Shown: positions 27,791 to 36,951, numbered from the stretch's first letter. The stretch is DNA of 64,000 bases from Butyrivibrio sp. Su6 (GCF_900108105.1 NZ_FNUR01000002.1:350914-414913); one strand, 5' to 3'. A program made the numbers and translations. Notes: generated from the letters alone by a model not told the origin.

Positions 27791-27797
27791 AGCTATA

Positions 27798-29642
27798 TTA
27801 AACACTATAGTTCGAGATCATCACTGGCTTTTTGTGCTCTGCAAATACCGGAACCAGAGGCGATGCGCTTCCATAGTAAGCATCAAAACTCATGGCAATT
27901 TCATCCAAGTCTGTGAGGTCATAGGCTATGTAGTCGCAGATAAGACCTTCCTGAGCAGCAATATCTAACAGCAGCTGCGCGCAGCTATCGTCCGAAGGGT
28001 ATGAACAGATTGTAACGGCGATTTTATCTGAAGTATTCTTGAAAATATTTATACGTTCTTTTAGAGCATCGGTGATGATATCCTGATGCTCTTTTATTTC
28101 ATACGGACAGATGCAGAATAGTATTCTTTTGACTGATGAGAGGTCACTTTTGATATCGCTGTCATAAAGTCCAGATTTTACAATCAGCTTACTTTCCCAG
28201 TAATTTTCGTTTTTGCTGTTTGAGAAATTAACAAGGTTAGCCAGGTACTGCTTTTTAATATTTTCAGACTGAAGCCAGATTTCATCAGCATAGAAAAGGG
28301 CTGGCATATTCACATAGAATTTCATATTGATCTGGTCATTTCGGTCAGTCTCAGTAAATTCACAGGTTTTTGATATTGGGATGTAAACAATTTTGTGAGT
28401 ATATTGCTGCAAATTCTGTGAATAGAAATAATCAGGCACTGTAAGGCATGGGTTCTGATCATCGTAAGGATTTTGAATGTATATGAAATCAGGGCATAGT
28501 TTATCTAAATCTATGTCCAGCCAGTTGTAAAGTGGAAGGTCAGATGGATACTCAGAAAGCCTCGTTGCTGCGATTATCTCTTCATCCGACATTTTAATTC
28601 TTCCAAAGTAGTCTTTGAATAAAAGAGGAATAGGTACAACAAATACATCTGTATCGTGAGATGCAGATTCTTTTTCATATGCCTTCTGGAACCCTGCCCA
28701 TTCTCTTGGGCCGATTGGCAGGAAAAGAGCTGTTCTTTTACTGGGTTGATTTTTTGTATGAAATGGAGCTCTTTTTAACAGATCATCTGAATATATAAAA
28801 GCAGGGAGTTTTTCAGAAGTCTCTTCTTCAAAGGACTGCCTTTGGTTGTCAAAAGCTGGGTATGAATGAGCATACCAGACTTTATGAATCTCAAGATAGT
28901 TGCCATAGCGCATTGAAAGAAGCTGATTATAGTGAACCGGTACCGGGATTGTTGTGTCTTCAAATGGAAGGCGTACAGCTTCTCCATAGTATTCTTTTGG
29001 CTCACCGGTATTTCCTTTAAGCCCCCATGGGAAAATTTGGCAAATTCTGTCGGATTCGCTTTCGGGAACCCGGGACATTGCATCTTCAGCTTTTTTATAA
29101 AGTGCTCTGGCAGAAGATACGTTACCTAAGTTTATTTCTTTTTCAGCGACAGCTAGGATGCGAAGTATTTCATCACAGCGCTTTTTCTCGTCTTCGGGAT
29201 TTTTATACAGATAATCTTTTAGAAATATGTCTACGCCAATGAGCCAGGGCATATTGTAGTGGCGGTTTAGATAATCCTCATTAAACCCATATTTCGAACT
29301 GTTCACAACTCTTGCCAAAAAGAGCCAGTGATTCTCCTGCCTCTCATAATCATGGATGACAAATTCAGGCGGAAGCTCAGCGTCAGCCACTTCCCGGAAC
29401 CTGATGTAGTCATCTCTTTTCATGCATATATCAAGATCATCATCCCATGGAATGAATCCGCCGTGACGCACTGCACCAAGAAGTGTTCCCCAGTCAGCAT
29501 AGTAGGTTATATTGTGGGAAGTGCAGATACGGTCTATTTCTGCAAGCACATCAAGAGCACAGGCCCACGCCTGCTTGATGGCCGTGGGAATGTAGAATCC
29601 GTTTCTTACTTCGTCTCTGAAAAAGTCTATGCAATGATTCAT
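27798..29642 (-). CDS. LicD phosphotransferase fused to a TagF/TagB-like GT-B domain, paralogue on the minus strand
   Basis: This 614-residue protein has a LicD domain with YYADWGTLLGAVRHGGFI and PWDDDLDI at 65-72, then an approximately 300-residue GT-B-like domain (TALFLPIGPREWAGF, PDFIYIQNPYDDQNP, YFYSQNLQQYTHK, VYIPI). It has the same order as 25066-27066 and similar endings (KPVMISN versus IPVMIQN), so the pair arose by duplication with inversion. An upstream start at 29744 lacks support; AGGAGA (plus-strand 29652-29657) sets the ATG at 29642. It converges with the epimerase gene, seven bases between the stops. Confidence 0.8.
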   Translation of the reverse strand: MNHCIDFFRDEVRNGFYIPTAIKQAWACALDVLAEIDRICTSHNITYYADWGTLLGAVRHGGFIPWDDDLDICMKRDDYIRFREVADAELPPEFVIHDYERQENHWLFLARVVNSSKYGFNEDYLNRHYNMPWLIGVDIFLKDYLYKNPEDEKKRCDEILRILAVAEKEINLGNVSSARALYKKAEDAMSRVPESESDRICQIFPWGLKGNTGEPKEYYGEAVRLPFEDTTIPVPVHYNQLLSMRYGNYLEIHKVWYAHSYPAFDNQRQSFEEETSEKLPAFIYSDDLLKRAPFHTKNQPSKRTALFLPIGPREWAGFQKAYEKESASHDTDVFVVPIPLLFKDYFGRIKMSDEEIIAATRLSEYPSDLPLYNWLDIDLDKLCPDFIYIQNPYDDQNPCLTVPDYFYSQNLQQYTHKIVYIPISKTCEFTETDRNDQINMKFYVNMPALFYADEIWLQSENIKKQYLANLVNFSNSKNENYWESKLIVKSGLYDSDIKSDLSSVKRILFCICPYEIKEHQDIITDALKERINIFKNTSDKIAVTICSYPSDDSCAQLLLDIAAQEGLICDYIAYDLTDLDEIAMSFDAYYGSASPLVPVFAEHKKPVMISNYSV

Positions 29643-29787
29643 AGTCGCTAATCTCCTATGAAATAATTGTAACATTGTTATCGTAATTAAGTTAATACTT
29701 TGTGGTCTAAGAATAACTATACATAATTCTATAGTTCTGTCCATGAACGGATTTCTTTCAGCAAGTATATTAAATGGAGGAAACTGG

Positions 29788-30473
29788 ATGGACGAGAAAA
29801 AGGAAATTGTCTATCAAAACAAGGACATAAGTATCTGGGTTACGTTGCTAGACTAGCTAAAACTTTGTATAATGAACTCAAATATTACCCTAGAATGCGA
29901 GTATTGATTATTTATACTGCTGATGTGAAAAGAACTCAGACAAAGCCTGATTTAAGCCTTGGTGATTTTACAATGCATATTGAAGAGGCATTTTTGTCTG
30001 AAATAGATGCAGAAGAACTTTGGGTGAGAATATCAGAAAATGTCAGAAGATTTGAAAAACTTGAAGACAAGGATCTGATGCAGCTTATAATATATCCGCT
30101 CACTTTTATAGAAAGAGAAGAAAAGCAGATCGCGATCCAAAGAGCAATTGAACTTGTAGATGAGATAAGAAATGAGAATCAGAGAATATTTGCATTAAAA
30201 GGTTTGCTTGTATTTTGTGATAAGGTGATTCTTATGGAAGATGCTGATAAGATAAGGAGAATGCTGATGTTGACTAAGGTAGAGCAGATAATAGAAAAAG
30301 AGAAACAGGATGCTATTGCTGAAAACACTAAAAAGGTAACAACAAGTGTAACGGCAAGTGTAACAGATGGTATTGCAAAAAATCTTCTTAGGAGTGGCAG
30401 TAGCCCGGAGTATGTAGCACAAAACACGGGATTGTCAATTGATTATATAATGAAGCTTAATCTTACTGAATAA
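29788..30473 (+). pseudogene. Rpn-family (PD-(D/E)XK) nuclease gene with internal deletion and frame break
   Basis: The ATG at 29788 after a GGAGG site begins MDEKKEIVYQNKDI, the typical start of this recombination-associated nuclease family, but the frame stops after 22 codons at a TAG. A second frame picks up at about 29829 with KYLGYVARLAKTLYNELKYY, RVLIIYTADVK and IEEAFLSEI, which is the region normally found well downstream of the start. From memory of the family, the missing piece is roughly 60-80 residues and contains the catalytic D and ExK residues. The tail (AQNTGLSIDYIMKL) is intact. The gene is therefore broken and its product is unlikely to cut DNA. The stretch 29643-29787 holds only the upstream region of the two divergent genes. 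Confidence 0.8.
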
Positions 30474-30558
30474 TTGATATAAGGCAGATATAAAAAGAAA
30501 TGTGAATGTTTTGAGAAGTATGTACACCTGATAGGTATAAAGTTTTACTAGAGCTTGT

Positions 30559-30593
30559 AGCCGATGCACATTTAAATGTGTATCGGCTTTTTT
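30559..30593 (+). terminator. Rho-independent terminator after the Rpn pseudogene
   Basis: AGCCGATGCACA and TGTGTATCGGCT form a 12-base stem with one G-U pair around TTTAAA, followed by a run of T. Confidence 0.8.
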
Positions 30594-30915
30594 AACGCCC
30601 AAACGAATCTAAATGATTGATTGAGTGCATAAAGAGCGATAAAATAAAATATATATATACAGAATTTAGATAAAAGAAGTGCGAAGTAGTGGTGAACCTT
30701 GACAAGTTCATACTTTACATCTGGGTGGGGATATGCTATTGTATCAAAGCAATCTTACATGCATAGTGTTCGTGGCAATTCGCCAGACTATTCCCATGAT
30801 TGACTTTTGAACTAACGATGATTTCTTTTTATGGTCTTTTTGTGTCTTGGAAGTCTTCTTATATCTTACCTATGTGTGTTGGATATTGTAATTACATACA
30901 TAAAGGAGAAAAGAA
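30594..30915. other. Intergenic stretch without a recognisable gene
   Basis: About 320 bases between a terminator and the TTG-start nuclease gene. I see no reading frame with family resemblance. A TTGACA at 30699-30704 has no -10 hexamer at 16-18 bases, so no promoter is claimed. AAAGGAG at 30902-30908 is the ribosome site of the next gene. Confidence 0.5.
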
Positions 30916-31905
30916 TTGAAAGAAAATGACAAAAAGAATAATCCAGCCTATTCTGAAACTGCATACGATGATGCATTCAGAACCATGGAGGGACGCTGTA
31001 ATGATTTATTAATACCATTTGTAAACTATATGTTTGATGAAGAATATGATAAATCGGCAGTGGTAAAAAGACTACGAAACGAACATTATATTGAACATGA
31101 GGATGGCTCAGAAGAGAAAAGAGTAACAGATTCTTTTTTTGATATAACTTGCAATAATATCACAAAAAGATATCATCTGGAATGTGAAAGTAAAAAATAT
31201 GATGGAATAATACTTGTAAGAGTATTTGAATATGGAACTCAGATTGCTATCGATAACGGAGAAAAGAGTTTATATAAAGCAAGATTTACTTTTCCTGAAT
31301 CAGGCGTGTTACTTTTGCGAGCAGGAAATGAAGTTGCTGATAAGGCTACAATTGAAATAGCATTGCCCAATAATAAGGAAGTATCATATGACATACCATT
31401 AATAAAAGTGTCGGATTATAGCATTGATGAGATTTTTAGTAAGAAGCTATATATGTTGATTCCTTTTTATATTTTTAACTTTGAGAGAAAACTTCCGGAA
31501 ATTAATTGCAATGAAGCTCAAATTGACGACTTACTTGGAATTTATGAAAAGATTTTTCTGAGATTGAAGCAAGAGCAAGAAGTCAGCAACTTGTCAGCAC
31601 TTTCCTATGATGCTATCATAAGGTTGACATATAGAGTTGCGTACAAACTAACGATGAAACAGGACAATGTTCAGAAGAAAGTGGGTGACGTTATGGGTGG
31701 GAAAGTATTAGATCTACCGTGCTTCAGAGCATATGATCAAGGATTAGAAGAAGGTATAGAACAAGGCATAGATGCCTTTATCGAAGATAAGTTGGAAGAT
31801 GGTATTTCTACTGATATAATAAAAAGCAAACTGTGTAAGAGATTTGAAATCTCAGAAGAAAAAGCAAATGAGTATATAAATAAAGTGCTCAGTAAAACAG
31901 AATAA
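30916..31905 (+). CDS. PD-(D/E)XK-like nuclease family protein
   Basis: The 329-residue protein has an N-terminal nuclease-like core: VTDSFFDITCN (Asp76 candidate) and, 14 residues on, HLECESKKYDG with an E-x-K at 91-93, then VFEYGTQIAIDNG. This fits the Rpn/YhgA-like set of recombination-promoting nucleases. The C-terminus has a repetitive GLEEGIEQGI segment and a helical tail (KLCKRFEISEEKANEYI) shared with the protein at 53646-54608. The start codon is TTG, fixed by AAAGGAG seven bases upstream; no in-frame ATG is nearby. It is a single gene followed by a strong terminator. A function in mobile DNA or defence is an inference. Confidence 0.65.
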   Translation: MKENDKKNNPAYSETAYDDAFRTMEGRCNDLLIPFVNYMFDEEYDKSAVVKRLRNEHYIEHEDGSEEKRVTDSFFDITCNNITKRYHLECESKKYDGIILVRVFEYGTQIAIDNGEKSLYKARFTFPESGVLLLRAGNEVADKATIEIALPNNKEVSYDIPLIKVSDYSIDEIFSKKLYMLIPFYIFNFERKLPEINCNEAQIDDLLGIYEKIFLRLKQEQEVSNLSALSYDAIIRLTYRVAYKLTMKQDNVQKKVGDVMGGKVLDLPCFRAYDQGLEEGIEQGIDAFIEDKLEDGISTDIIKSKLCKRFEISEEKANEYINKVLSKTE

Positions 31906-31915
31906 TAATGATAAT

Positions 31916-31959
31916 AACTCCCAATGTAAGGTGTGAAATCTTATGTTGGGAGTTTTTTA
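31916..31959 (+). terminator. Rho-independent terminator
   Basis: AACTCCCAATGTAAG pairs with CTTATGTTGGGAGTT across a nine-base loop, followed by TTTTT. It directly follows the nuclease-like gene. Confidence 0.88.
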
Positions 31960-32091
31960 TTTGTTATTAAGATATCCCAGAGTATCCGTGAAGGAAATGA
32001 ATATGGACTCATAAAAAATCTTTGTGACCAGATCATCAATGCCTCCTTATGAGGAGCATATAGAAACTATAAAAAAGAAAGTCGTCTATTA

Positions 32092-32277
32092 ATGTATATA
32101 CTTGGCGTCTCTTGTTTATACCATGATTCTGCAGCATGTCTTATTCAGGATGGAATAATTATTGCAGCAGCACAGGAAGAAAGATTTACAAGAACAAAGC
32201 ATGATTTCCATATACCAGAGAATGCTATGAAGTATTGTTTGAAAGAGGCTGGGATACAGTCCAGACTGGAATTTTGA
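32092..32277 (+). pseudogene. Carbamoyltransferase (NodU/CmcH type) N-terminal fragment
   Basis: This 61-codon frame begins ILGVSCLYHDSAACLIQDG and continues AAQEERFTRTKHDFHIPENA, the unmistakable N-terminus of the NodU/CmcH/TobZ O-carbamoyltransferase family, whose members have about 550-600 residues. It stops at 32277, so about nine tenths of the protein is missing, including the carbamoyl-phosphate and transfer sites. It merges directly with the 3' end of another gene. It is a remnant, not a functional enzyme. Confidence 0.85.
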
Positions 32278-32329
32278 ACGCGGTATTGATGTGGCTATAG
32301 AATGGTATAAAAGTGAATTATTGAAATAA
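32273..32329 (+). pseudogene. 3' remnant of an NAD-dependent sugar epimerase/dehydratase gene
   Basis: In the frame ending at the TAA at 32327-32329 the sequence reads FERGIDVAIEWYKSELLK, the usual last helix of RfbB/GalE-type short-chain dehydrogenases. No upstream part is present. Its fusion to the carbamoyltransferase fragment marks a deletion junction at about 32270. Confidence 0.6.
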
Positions 32330-32359
32330 TGCACATATTTTTGATGAGGAAGAAGATTA

Positions 32360-33370
32360 ATGAACAAAGGGCATATAGGTCATAGCAGTACGATTTTTAA
32401 TAATTCAATTTATTTTACGATGCGTGATGTTAATATCATAGGTCGTATAGATATAAAAACAGGTATAACCAATTATTTAATCGGCCCGGATGAAGAGTCA
32501 GCATATAAAACTGATTTATATGGTGGTATATGTGTTACTGAAAATGAAGTGATTTTGTGTCCATATAATGCAAATCATCTTTGGATATATACAAGGACAG
32601 ATCATAATTGGACAAAGTATGATATTCCCTGGCATGGGATGGGAGACCATGCATATCAATTTACAGGTGCATTTCTAAAAGATAATAAGGTTTTTATGAT
32701 GGGAGATCATGCGCTTGATATATATGTTTTTGATTTGCAATTAAGAGAAGGCAAATATATTTTGAAAGAAAAAAAACAACTATGGGGAGGAAGCTACGCA
32801 CTTTGGGATAATAAGCTGGCTGTTGGAATATCATATACTAATAATTATTTATTATTGGACTTGGAAACATATGAGCAGAAAACAGAAAGTATTTCCGATA
32901 TAGGTAGGATAGCTGGCATCCAGTATGACGATGGAAAATTATGGTTTGTACCGCGTAATTGCGAAAATGGACGTATTGTTGTTACAGATTTATCTGGGAA
33001 TATAATCAATTCTTATGTGTTGAATAATGGCGGGGAAGTGCTAGGAGGTTTGAAAACTGGGAATGCAATGTATGTATATGGTGTAGCAATGCCAACATAC
33101 AAATTGAATGTCGATACAGCTTTAGTAAGTCGCATAGATAGTAAGTTTTTTATGACATCAGGAAATGATAATAACTCTAAACTTGCGACAACATTTGATG
33201 GTATGATTTTGGCTTTTGGTCGGGATACCCATAAGTTTGAAATTAAGATTGATAACAATGTGATGGATGAATATATTGGCTTGTGCAAGCAGTACAACGG
33301 TAATGATTATGCGATTATGCATGAAGATGGTTTTATGGATTTGAACTATTTTATAAAGCTGCTTAACTAA
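32360..33370 (+). CDS. Beta-propeller-like protein of unknown function
   Basis: I do not recognise the family of this 336-residue protein. It is made of repeated beta strands with aromatic-rich turns (NSIYFTMRDVNIIGRID, NEVILCPYNANHLWIY, NKVFMMGDHALDIYVFD, GKLWFVPRNCENGRIVV, GNAMYVYGVAMPTYKL) spaced about 40-50 residues, which suggests a six- or seven-bladed propeller. There is no signal peptide, so it is probably cytoplasmic. It opens the second glycan gene run, 31 bases before the FkbM gene, behind a GAGGAAGAAG ribosome site. A role in sugar sensing or as a scaffold for the enzymes is possible but unproven. Confidence 0.55.
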   Translation: MNKGHIGHSSTIFNNSIYFTMRDVNIIGRIDIKTGITNYLIGPDEESAYKTDLYGGICVTENEVILCPYNANHLWIYTRTDHNWTKYDIPWHGMGDHAYQFTGAFLKDNKVFMMGDHALDIYVFDLQLREGKYILKEKKQLWGGSYALWDNKLAVGISYTNNYLLLDLETYEQKTESISDIGRIAGIQYDDGKLWFVPRNCENGRIVVTDLSGNIINSYVLNNGGEVLGGLKTGNAMYVYGVAMPTYKLNVDTALVSRIDSKFFMTSGNDNNSKLATTFDGMILAFGRDTHKFEIKIDNNVMDEYIGLCKQYNGNDYAIMHEDGFMDLNYFIKLLN

Positions 33371-33401
33371 GATATTAGTTAATGAAAAAAGAGAAGAGAC
33401 T

Positions 33402-34478
33402 ATGAAAAAATTTTTGAAGGACACATGGGAAGATTTTGCTTTAGAGGCATCAAAAAGAAAGGTGTATTTGTTTGGATTCAACAGTGCTGTAAAGATTTTG
33501 AGACAAATGAGACCTTTCGGAAATGTATGGAATATAGCCTGTATTTTGGATAATGACCATGATAAACAACGTTCTATACAATTATTTAACAGGCAATATG
33601 AAGTATGCAGTCCAGAGGAATCCGCTTTAAGAATACGAGAAGATGGAGTTGTTTTAATATGTGGAACATATACTTATGAGATGGCAACTCAGCTAGAAAG
33701 TTTGGGGATTTCTAACTATTATTCTGAATTCTGGATGAATCGTCCACTCGAACTGAAAGAAGATATTATCTCGCAGAAACTTGATAAAAACAAATTAAAA
33801 GAAGTAAAAATGCATCTGAGTGATATGGATTCTGTGAACATTTTGGATTCTGTCATTAGGAAAAGAGAAGATGGAGAAATTGATTATACAGACATTATGA
33901 ACAGAGGGAAGAGTGAGTATTTTATTGACGAGTACTGGAAGCCTTTTGCAGACGGTGTGTACATAGATGGCGGAGCTTATGATGGGGACACTATTGAAGA
34001 GATAGCATTTTGGACAAGAAATGATTTTAAGAGAATCTATTCGTTCGAACCGCAGGTTGATAAGGCAAGACAAATAAGGGACAAGGTATTGTGGAGATAT
34101 GGAGATAAAATTAAGTTTTATGATATGGGATTATGGTCTTGCAATACTACTCTGCATTTCACAGATGGAAATGATTCCGTTTCAGGGAAGGTGACCGATT
34201 ATGGTGCGAGCATATCTACATGTTTCATTGATGAGGTAGTTAACGAAAAAGTTTCTTTCATTAAGATGGACATAGAAGGAAGTGAAGTGGAGGCGCTTAA
34301 GGGTGCCAGGCAAACTATATGCAGAGATAAGCCTTGCATGGCAATATGCATATATCACAAGCCCTCACATTTATGGGAAATACCTATGATGGTACATGAA
34401 ATGGTTCCGGAGTATAAGTTGCATATCAGGCACTACGGGGCGTCGATGTATGGCACAATTTTATATGCTGTTATTTGA
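33402..34478 (+). CDS. FkbM-family methyltransferase with N-terminal Rossmann-like domain
   Basis: Residues 15-125 form a small Rossmann-like domain (KVYLFGFNSAVKILRQM, VVLICGTYTYEM). Residues 150-358 are an FkbM methyltransferase: YIDGGAYDGDTIEEIA from about 187 (SAM loop), YSFEPQVDKARQI, and FIKMDIEGSEVEALKGA near 289. FkbM proteins methylate hydroxyl groups of sugars or polyketides. Here the target is probably a sugar of the surface glycan. The same kind of N-terminal domain recurs in most neighbouring genes. Start: ATG after GAGAAGAG. Confidence 0.82.
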   Translation: MKKFLKDTWEDFALEASKRKVYLFGFNSAVKILRQMRPFGNVWNIACILDNDHDKQRSIQLFNRQYEVCSPEESALRIREDGVVLICGTYTYEMATQLESLGISNYYSEFWMNRPLELKEDIISQKLDKNKLKEVKMHLSDMDSVNILDSVIRKREDGEIDYTDIMNRGKSEYFIDEYWKPFADGVYIDGGAYDGDTIEEIAFWTRNDFKRIYSFEPQVDKARQIRDKVLWRYGDKIKFYDMGLWSCNTTLHFTDGNDSVSGKVTDYGASISTCFIDEVVNEKVSFIKMDIEGSEVEALKGARQTICRDKPCMAICIYHKPSHLWEIPMMVHEMVPEYKLHIRHYGASMYGTILYAVI

Positions 34479-34520
34479 AATAGGGAATATATATGCGTTG
34501 TATTGGAGAGTTCTGAAGAT

Positions 34521-35576
34521 ATGAAAAATAAAAAAGAAATTCTTCAGAAGCTCATCGGTTTTGACAAGTGGCATCTGAACTGTATTGAAGAAAAGAAATA
34601 TGCCCTCTCGATAATTAACAGGGTAAATTACCTTATCCGGAAAGGTAAAATTGGTGATGGGTATATTGTTGAATGTGGTTGTGGTCTTGGGGATATAATT
34701 TCGGAAATTCGCCATAAAAATCGACTGGGTTATGATATAGATAGCAAAACTATAACAGGAGCAAGGATTCTTCATCTTTTTGGACCAAGGTTTAAGACAG
34801 GAACTTTTGAGAATATAAGAAATAAACATATTAGTCTTATGATAGCTGTAAATTTTCTACATGGTATTGCACCAGACGAAGTTTACCAGATGTTTTCCCA
34901 ACTTGTGATGAAAAACATAGTGGAAAGAATTGTTGTCGATTTAGTAGAATCACCGCCCTATGAGTACAGTCACGACTATGTATCTATGTTTGCTGATCTT
35001 GGTTACAGTCCTGAGTATATGTCGAAAGGATACATTGCGTGGGAGAATACACGCAGACGGATTATTTGGTTACATAAAAACAGTGATAGAGAATCTTCCA
35101 AAGTTGAAGATGTTACAACTGATGTTGCCTCTGGATATTTATACGGAAAGAATGAGGATAAAATACGCATTAGCAAATTGGATGAATTCAATGATTGTCT
35201 GCTTTCATGGATAAGGATAAAGCAAGATGGTATAAGGATTGATGAATATCTTGCATCGTATGGCATATATAAAGTGCTTGTTTATGGAAAAAATGAATTA
35301 GGAAAGCTTTTGGTCGCTGAAATACCATCTGGGGGTGTGATACAAGAAACACTAATAGCAGACTCAAATGATATAGATGATTGCATGAGGAATTTTTGTC
35401 CCGATCTTATCATTGTAACTGCAATATCTTTTTATGAGGAGATTGAGGAATGTTTGAGAGATAAAATAGGTTATTTAGGTAAGGTAATATGCCTGGATGA
35501 TTTTGTACATCGTGTTGAATCTGATAAGAGGAGTGGCTGTATAGATATTTATGGACAGATTACAGAGAGATGGTGA
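34521..35576 (+). CDS. Methyltransferase with C-terminal Rossmann-like domain
   Basis: The 351-residue protein has IVECGCGLGDIISEI from residue 50 (SAM motif I) and LGYDIDSKTITGARIL as motif II; the next strand, ISLMIAVNFLHGIAPDEV, fits motif IV. After residue 235 it reads WIRIKQDGIRIDEYLASYG and VLVYGKNELGKLLVAEI, a small Rossmann-like domain like that of the short protein at 42525. So the partner domain sits at the C-terminus here instead of the N-terminus. A TTG at 34503 is an alternative start; ATG at 34521 is chosen with moderate confidence. Confidence 0.7.
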   Translation: MKNKKEILQKLIGFDKWHLNCIEEKKYALSIINRVNYLIRKGKIGDGYIVECGCGLGDIISEIRHKNRLGYDIDSKTITGARILHLFGPRFKTGTFENIRNKHISLMIAVNFLHGIAPDEVYQMFSQLVMKNIVERIVVDLVESPPYEYSHDYVSMFADLGYSPEYMSKGYIAWENTRRRIIWLHKNSDRESSKVEDVTTDVASGYLYGKNEDKIRISKLDEFNDCLLSWIRIKQDGIRIDEYLASYGIYKVLVYGKNELGKLLVAEIPSGGVIQETLIADSNDIDDCMRNFCPDLIIVTAISFYEEIEECLRDKIGYLGKVICLDDFVHRVESDKRSGCIDIYGQITERW

Positions 35577-35581
35577 GGGTA

Positions 35582-35698
35582 ATGAATTGTGAAAAATTCA
35601 TAAGTCTTGCTAATGATATTAAGAATGACGTTTGCATCTTTGGAGCAGGTGATTATGATTTGATACTTTTCAATTCCAGTAAATATGTTAGTAAGTAG
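35582..35698 (+). pseudogene. 38-codon remnant of a Rossmann-like partner domain
   Basis: The frame reads MNCEKFISLANDIKNDVCIF then GAGDYD before losing similarity and stopping at 35698. It matches the first 25 residues of the protein at 37110 (FINLVNNLKENICIFGAGDY). It looks like the 5' end of a deleted gene of the same type, or a very short real peptide. The next gene begins at or just after its stop. Confidence 0.6.
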
Positions 35699-35721
35699 TG
35701 AATAATTTGGAGAAGGGAACT

Positions 35722-36951
35722 GTGGGTAAAGATAACTGTCTAAAAGTAATAATATACGGAGCTGGAAATTACTGTCGTGAGGTAATTGGAAATGTACCTA
35801 AGGAGTGGGATATCTTAGTAATTGCTGATAAAGATGAGCGGTTGTGGGGGAAAAAAATAAAAGGATACAAAGTAATAGATCCTTTAAATATTAAGTCGTA
35901 TAAGTATGATGTTGTGATTATTCTTTCATATCTTTATGGTAGACAAATAATGCGTGAACTTCAGGAAATTGGTATTCCGGTATGGAGGATTATTCAAGGC
36001 GGCAAATACCTTAATGCTTGGGATAGGACGGTGTATTTTGAAGATTTAACGAAAAAATATATAAGACTTTGTTCGTGTAAAACGAGGTTTGAAAACAGGA
36101 AAACGGCTAGTCGGAAATTATTATATATTCTAATAGGATATAAAGATTTTTTATGGGGGGATACTATTCAGCGTGTTAGAGAGTTTTGCCCGTGCGACAT
36201 AGATGTCTGCTTGCTTAGTTCGGGACTCTATGATGTAAGATTATCAGAGATTGCCAAAATAAATGGTTGGTCGTATTTCTCAACCGATATTAACAATACC
36301 TTGTATGCACAAAATTTGATGTTGGCGGAATTTACTGAAAAAGATCTTATATTCAAGATGGATGAAGATGTTTACGTCACAAAAAATGTTTTTGGGAAGA
36401 TGTCTGCCTTTTTTGAAAAAATGAAAGACCTTGGAGAGTTAAAGGTAGGGTTTGTTAGCCCCATGGTTCCGTTAAATTCAAGTTCGTATATTTTTTTAGA
36501 AGAGTTTGATTTGAAGGAAAAATACAAAAAAGAATTTAGTAGAAATCTATATTATGGTGGAGATATAGCTTCTCCTGATATTAGAGTAGATTCCCGTTTT
36601 CCGATGTTTTATTGGTCTATAGATAATATAGATTTGCTGAATAACAGAGCAGAAAGTCATGGGATGGAGCGGTATAGATTGATTTCAGGTAGGCATGCAA
36701 TTTGTTTTATTCTGTTTTCGAGAGAATTCTATAATTCGATGGGTGGTTTTGAATTAGATGGAATTAATGGGAATGGATGTGATTGGAAAGACGGAGATGA
36801 ATTTCAAATTATGCAACATTGTATAAACTTTGGTTATTATGGAGTCATGTTATTGAATAGTGTATGCGGACATTTCTGCTACTCAAAGCAAGAAAAAGAA
36901 ATGATGGAATTTCGCAATAAGAATCAAAGATACTTTGAAATACGTAAGTAA
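35722..36951 (+). CDS. GT-A glycosyltransferase-like protein with N-terminal Rossmann-like domain
   Basis: Residues 5-100 have CLKVIIYGAGNYCREVIGNV and VVIILSYLYGRQI, a nucleotide-binding-like domain. From 130 a GT-A-like part follows: LLYILIGYKDFLWG, then DLIFKMDEDVYVTKNV with an acidic DED at 214-216, and later GRHAICFILFSREFYN and WKDGDEFQIMQH. It is likely a glycosyltransferase of uncertain family. A GTG at 35722 after GGAGAAGGG is preferred; the GTG at 35698 is also possible. Base use is more AT-rich than in the genes around it. The next 158 bases (36952-37109) show no gene. Confidence 0.62.
   Translation: MGKDNCLKVIIYGAGNYCREVIGNVPKEWDILVIADKDERLWGKKIKGYKVIDPLNIKSYKYDVVIILSYLYGRQIMRELQEIGIPVWRIIQGGKYLNAWDRTVYFEDLTKKYIRLCSCKTRFENRKTASRKLLYILIGYKDFLWGDTIQRVREFCPCDIDVCLLSSGLYDVRLSEIAKINGWSYFSTDINNTLYAQNLMLAEFTEKDLIFKMDEDVYVTKNVFGKMSAFFEKMKDLGELKVGFVSPMVPLNSSSYIFLEEFDLKEKYKKEFSRNLYYGGDIASPDIRVDSRFPMFYWSIDNIDLLNNRAESHGMERYRLISGRHAICFILFSREFYNSMGGFELDGINGNGCDWKDGDEFQIMQHCINFGYYGVMLLNSVCGHFCYSKQEKEMMEFRNKNQRYFEIRK

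Noticed and set aside
29328..29651. A plus-strand 107-codon frame opposite the LicD fusion gene
   Set aside because: It is antisense to a well-supported coding region (LicD motif PWDDDLDI) and shows no family features.
30699..30704. TTGACA as a -35 promoter element
   Set aside because: No acceptable -10 hexamer at 16-18 bases downstream.
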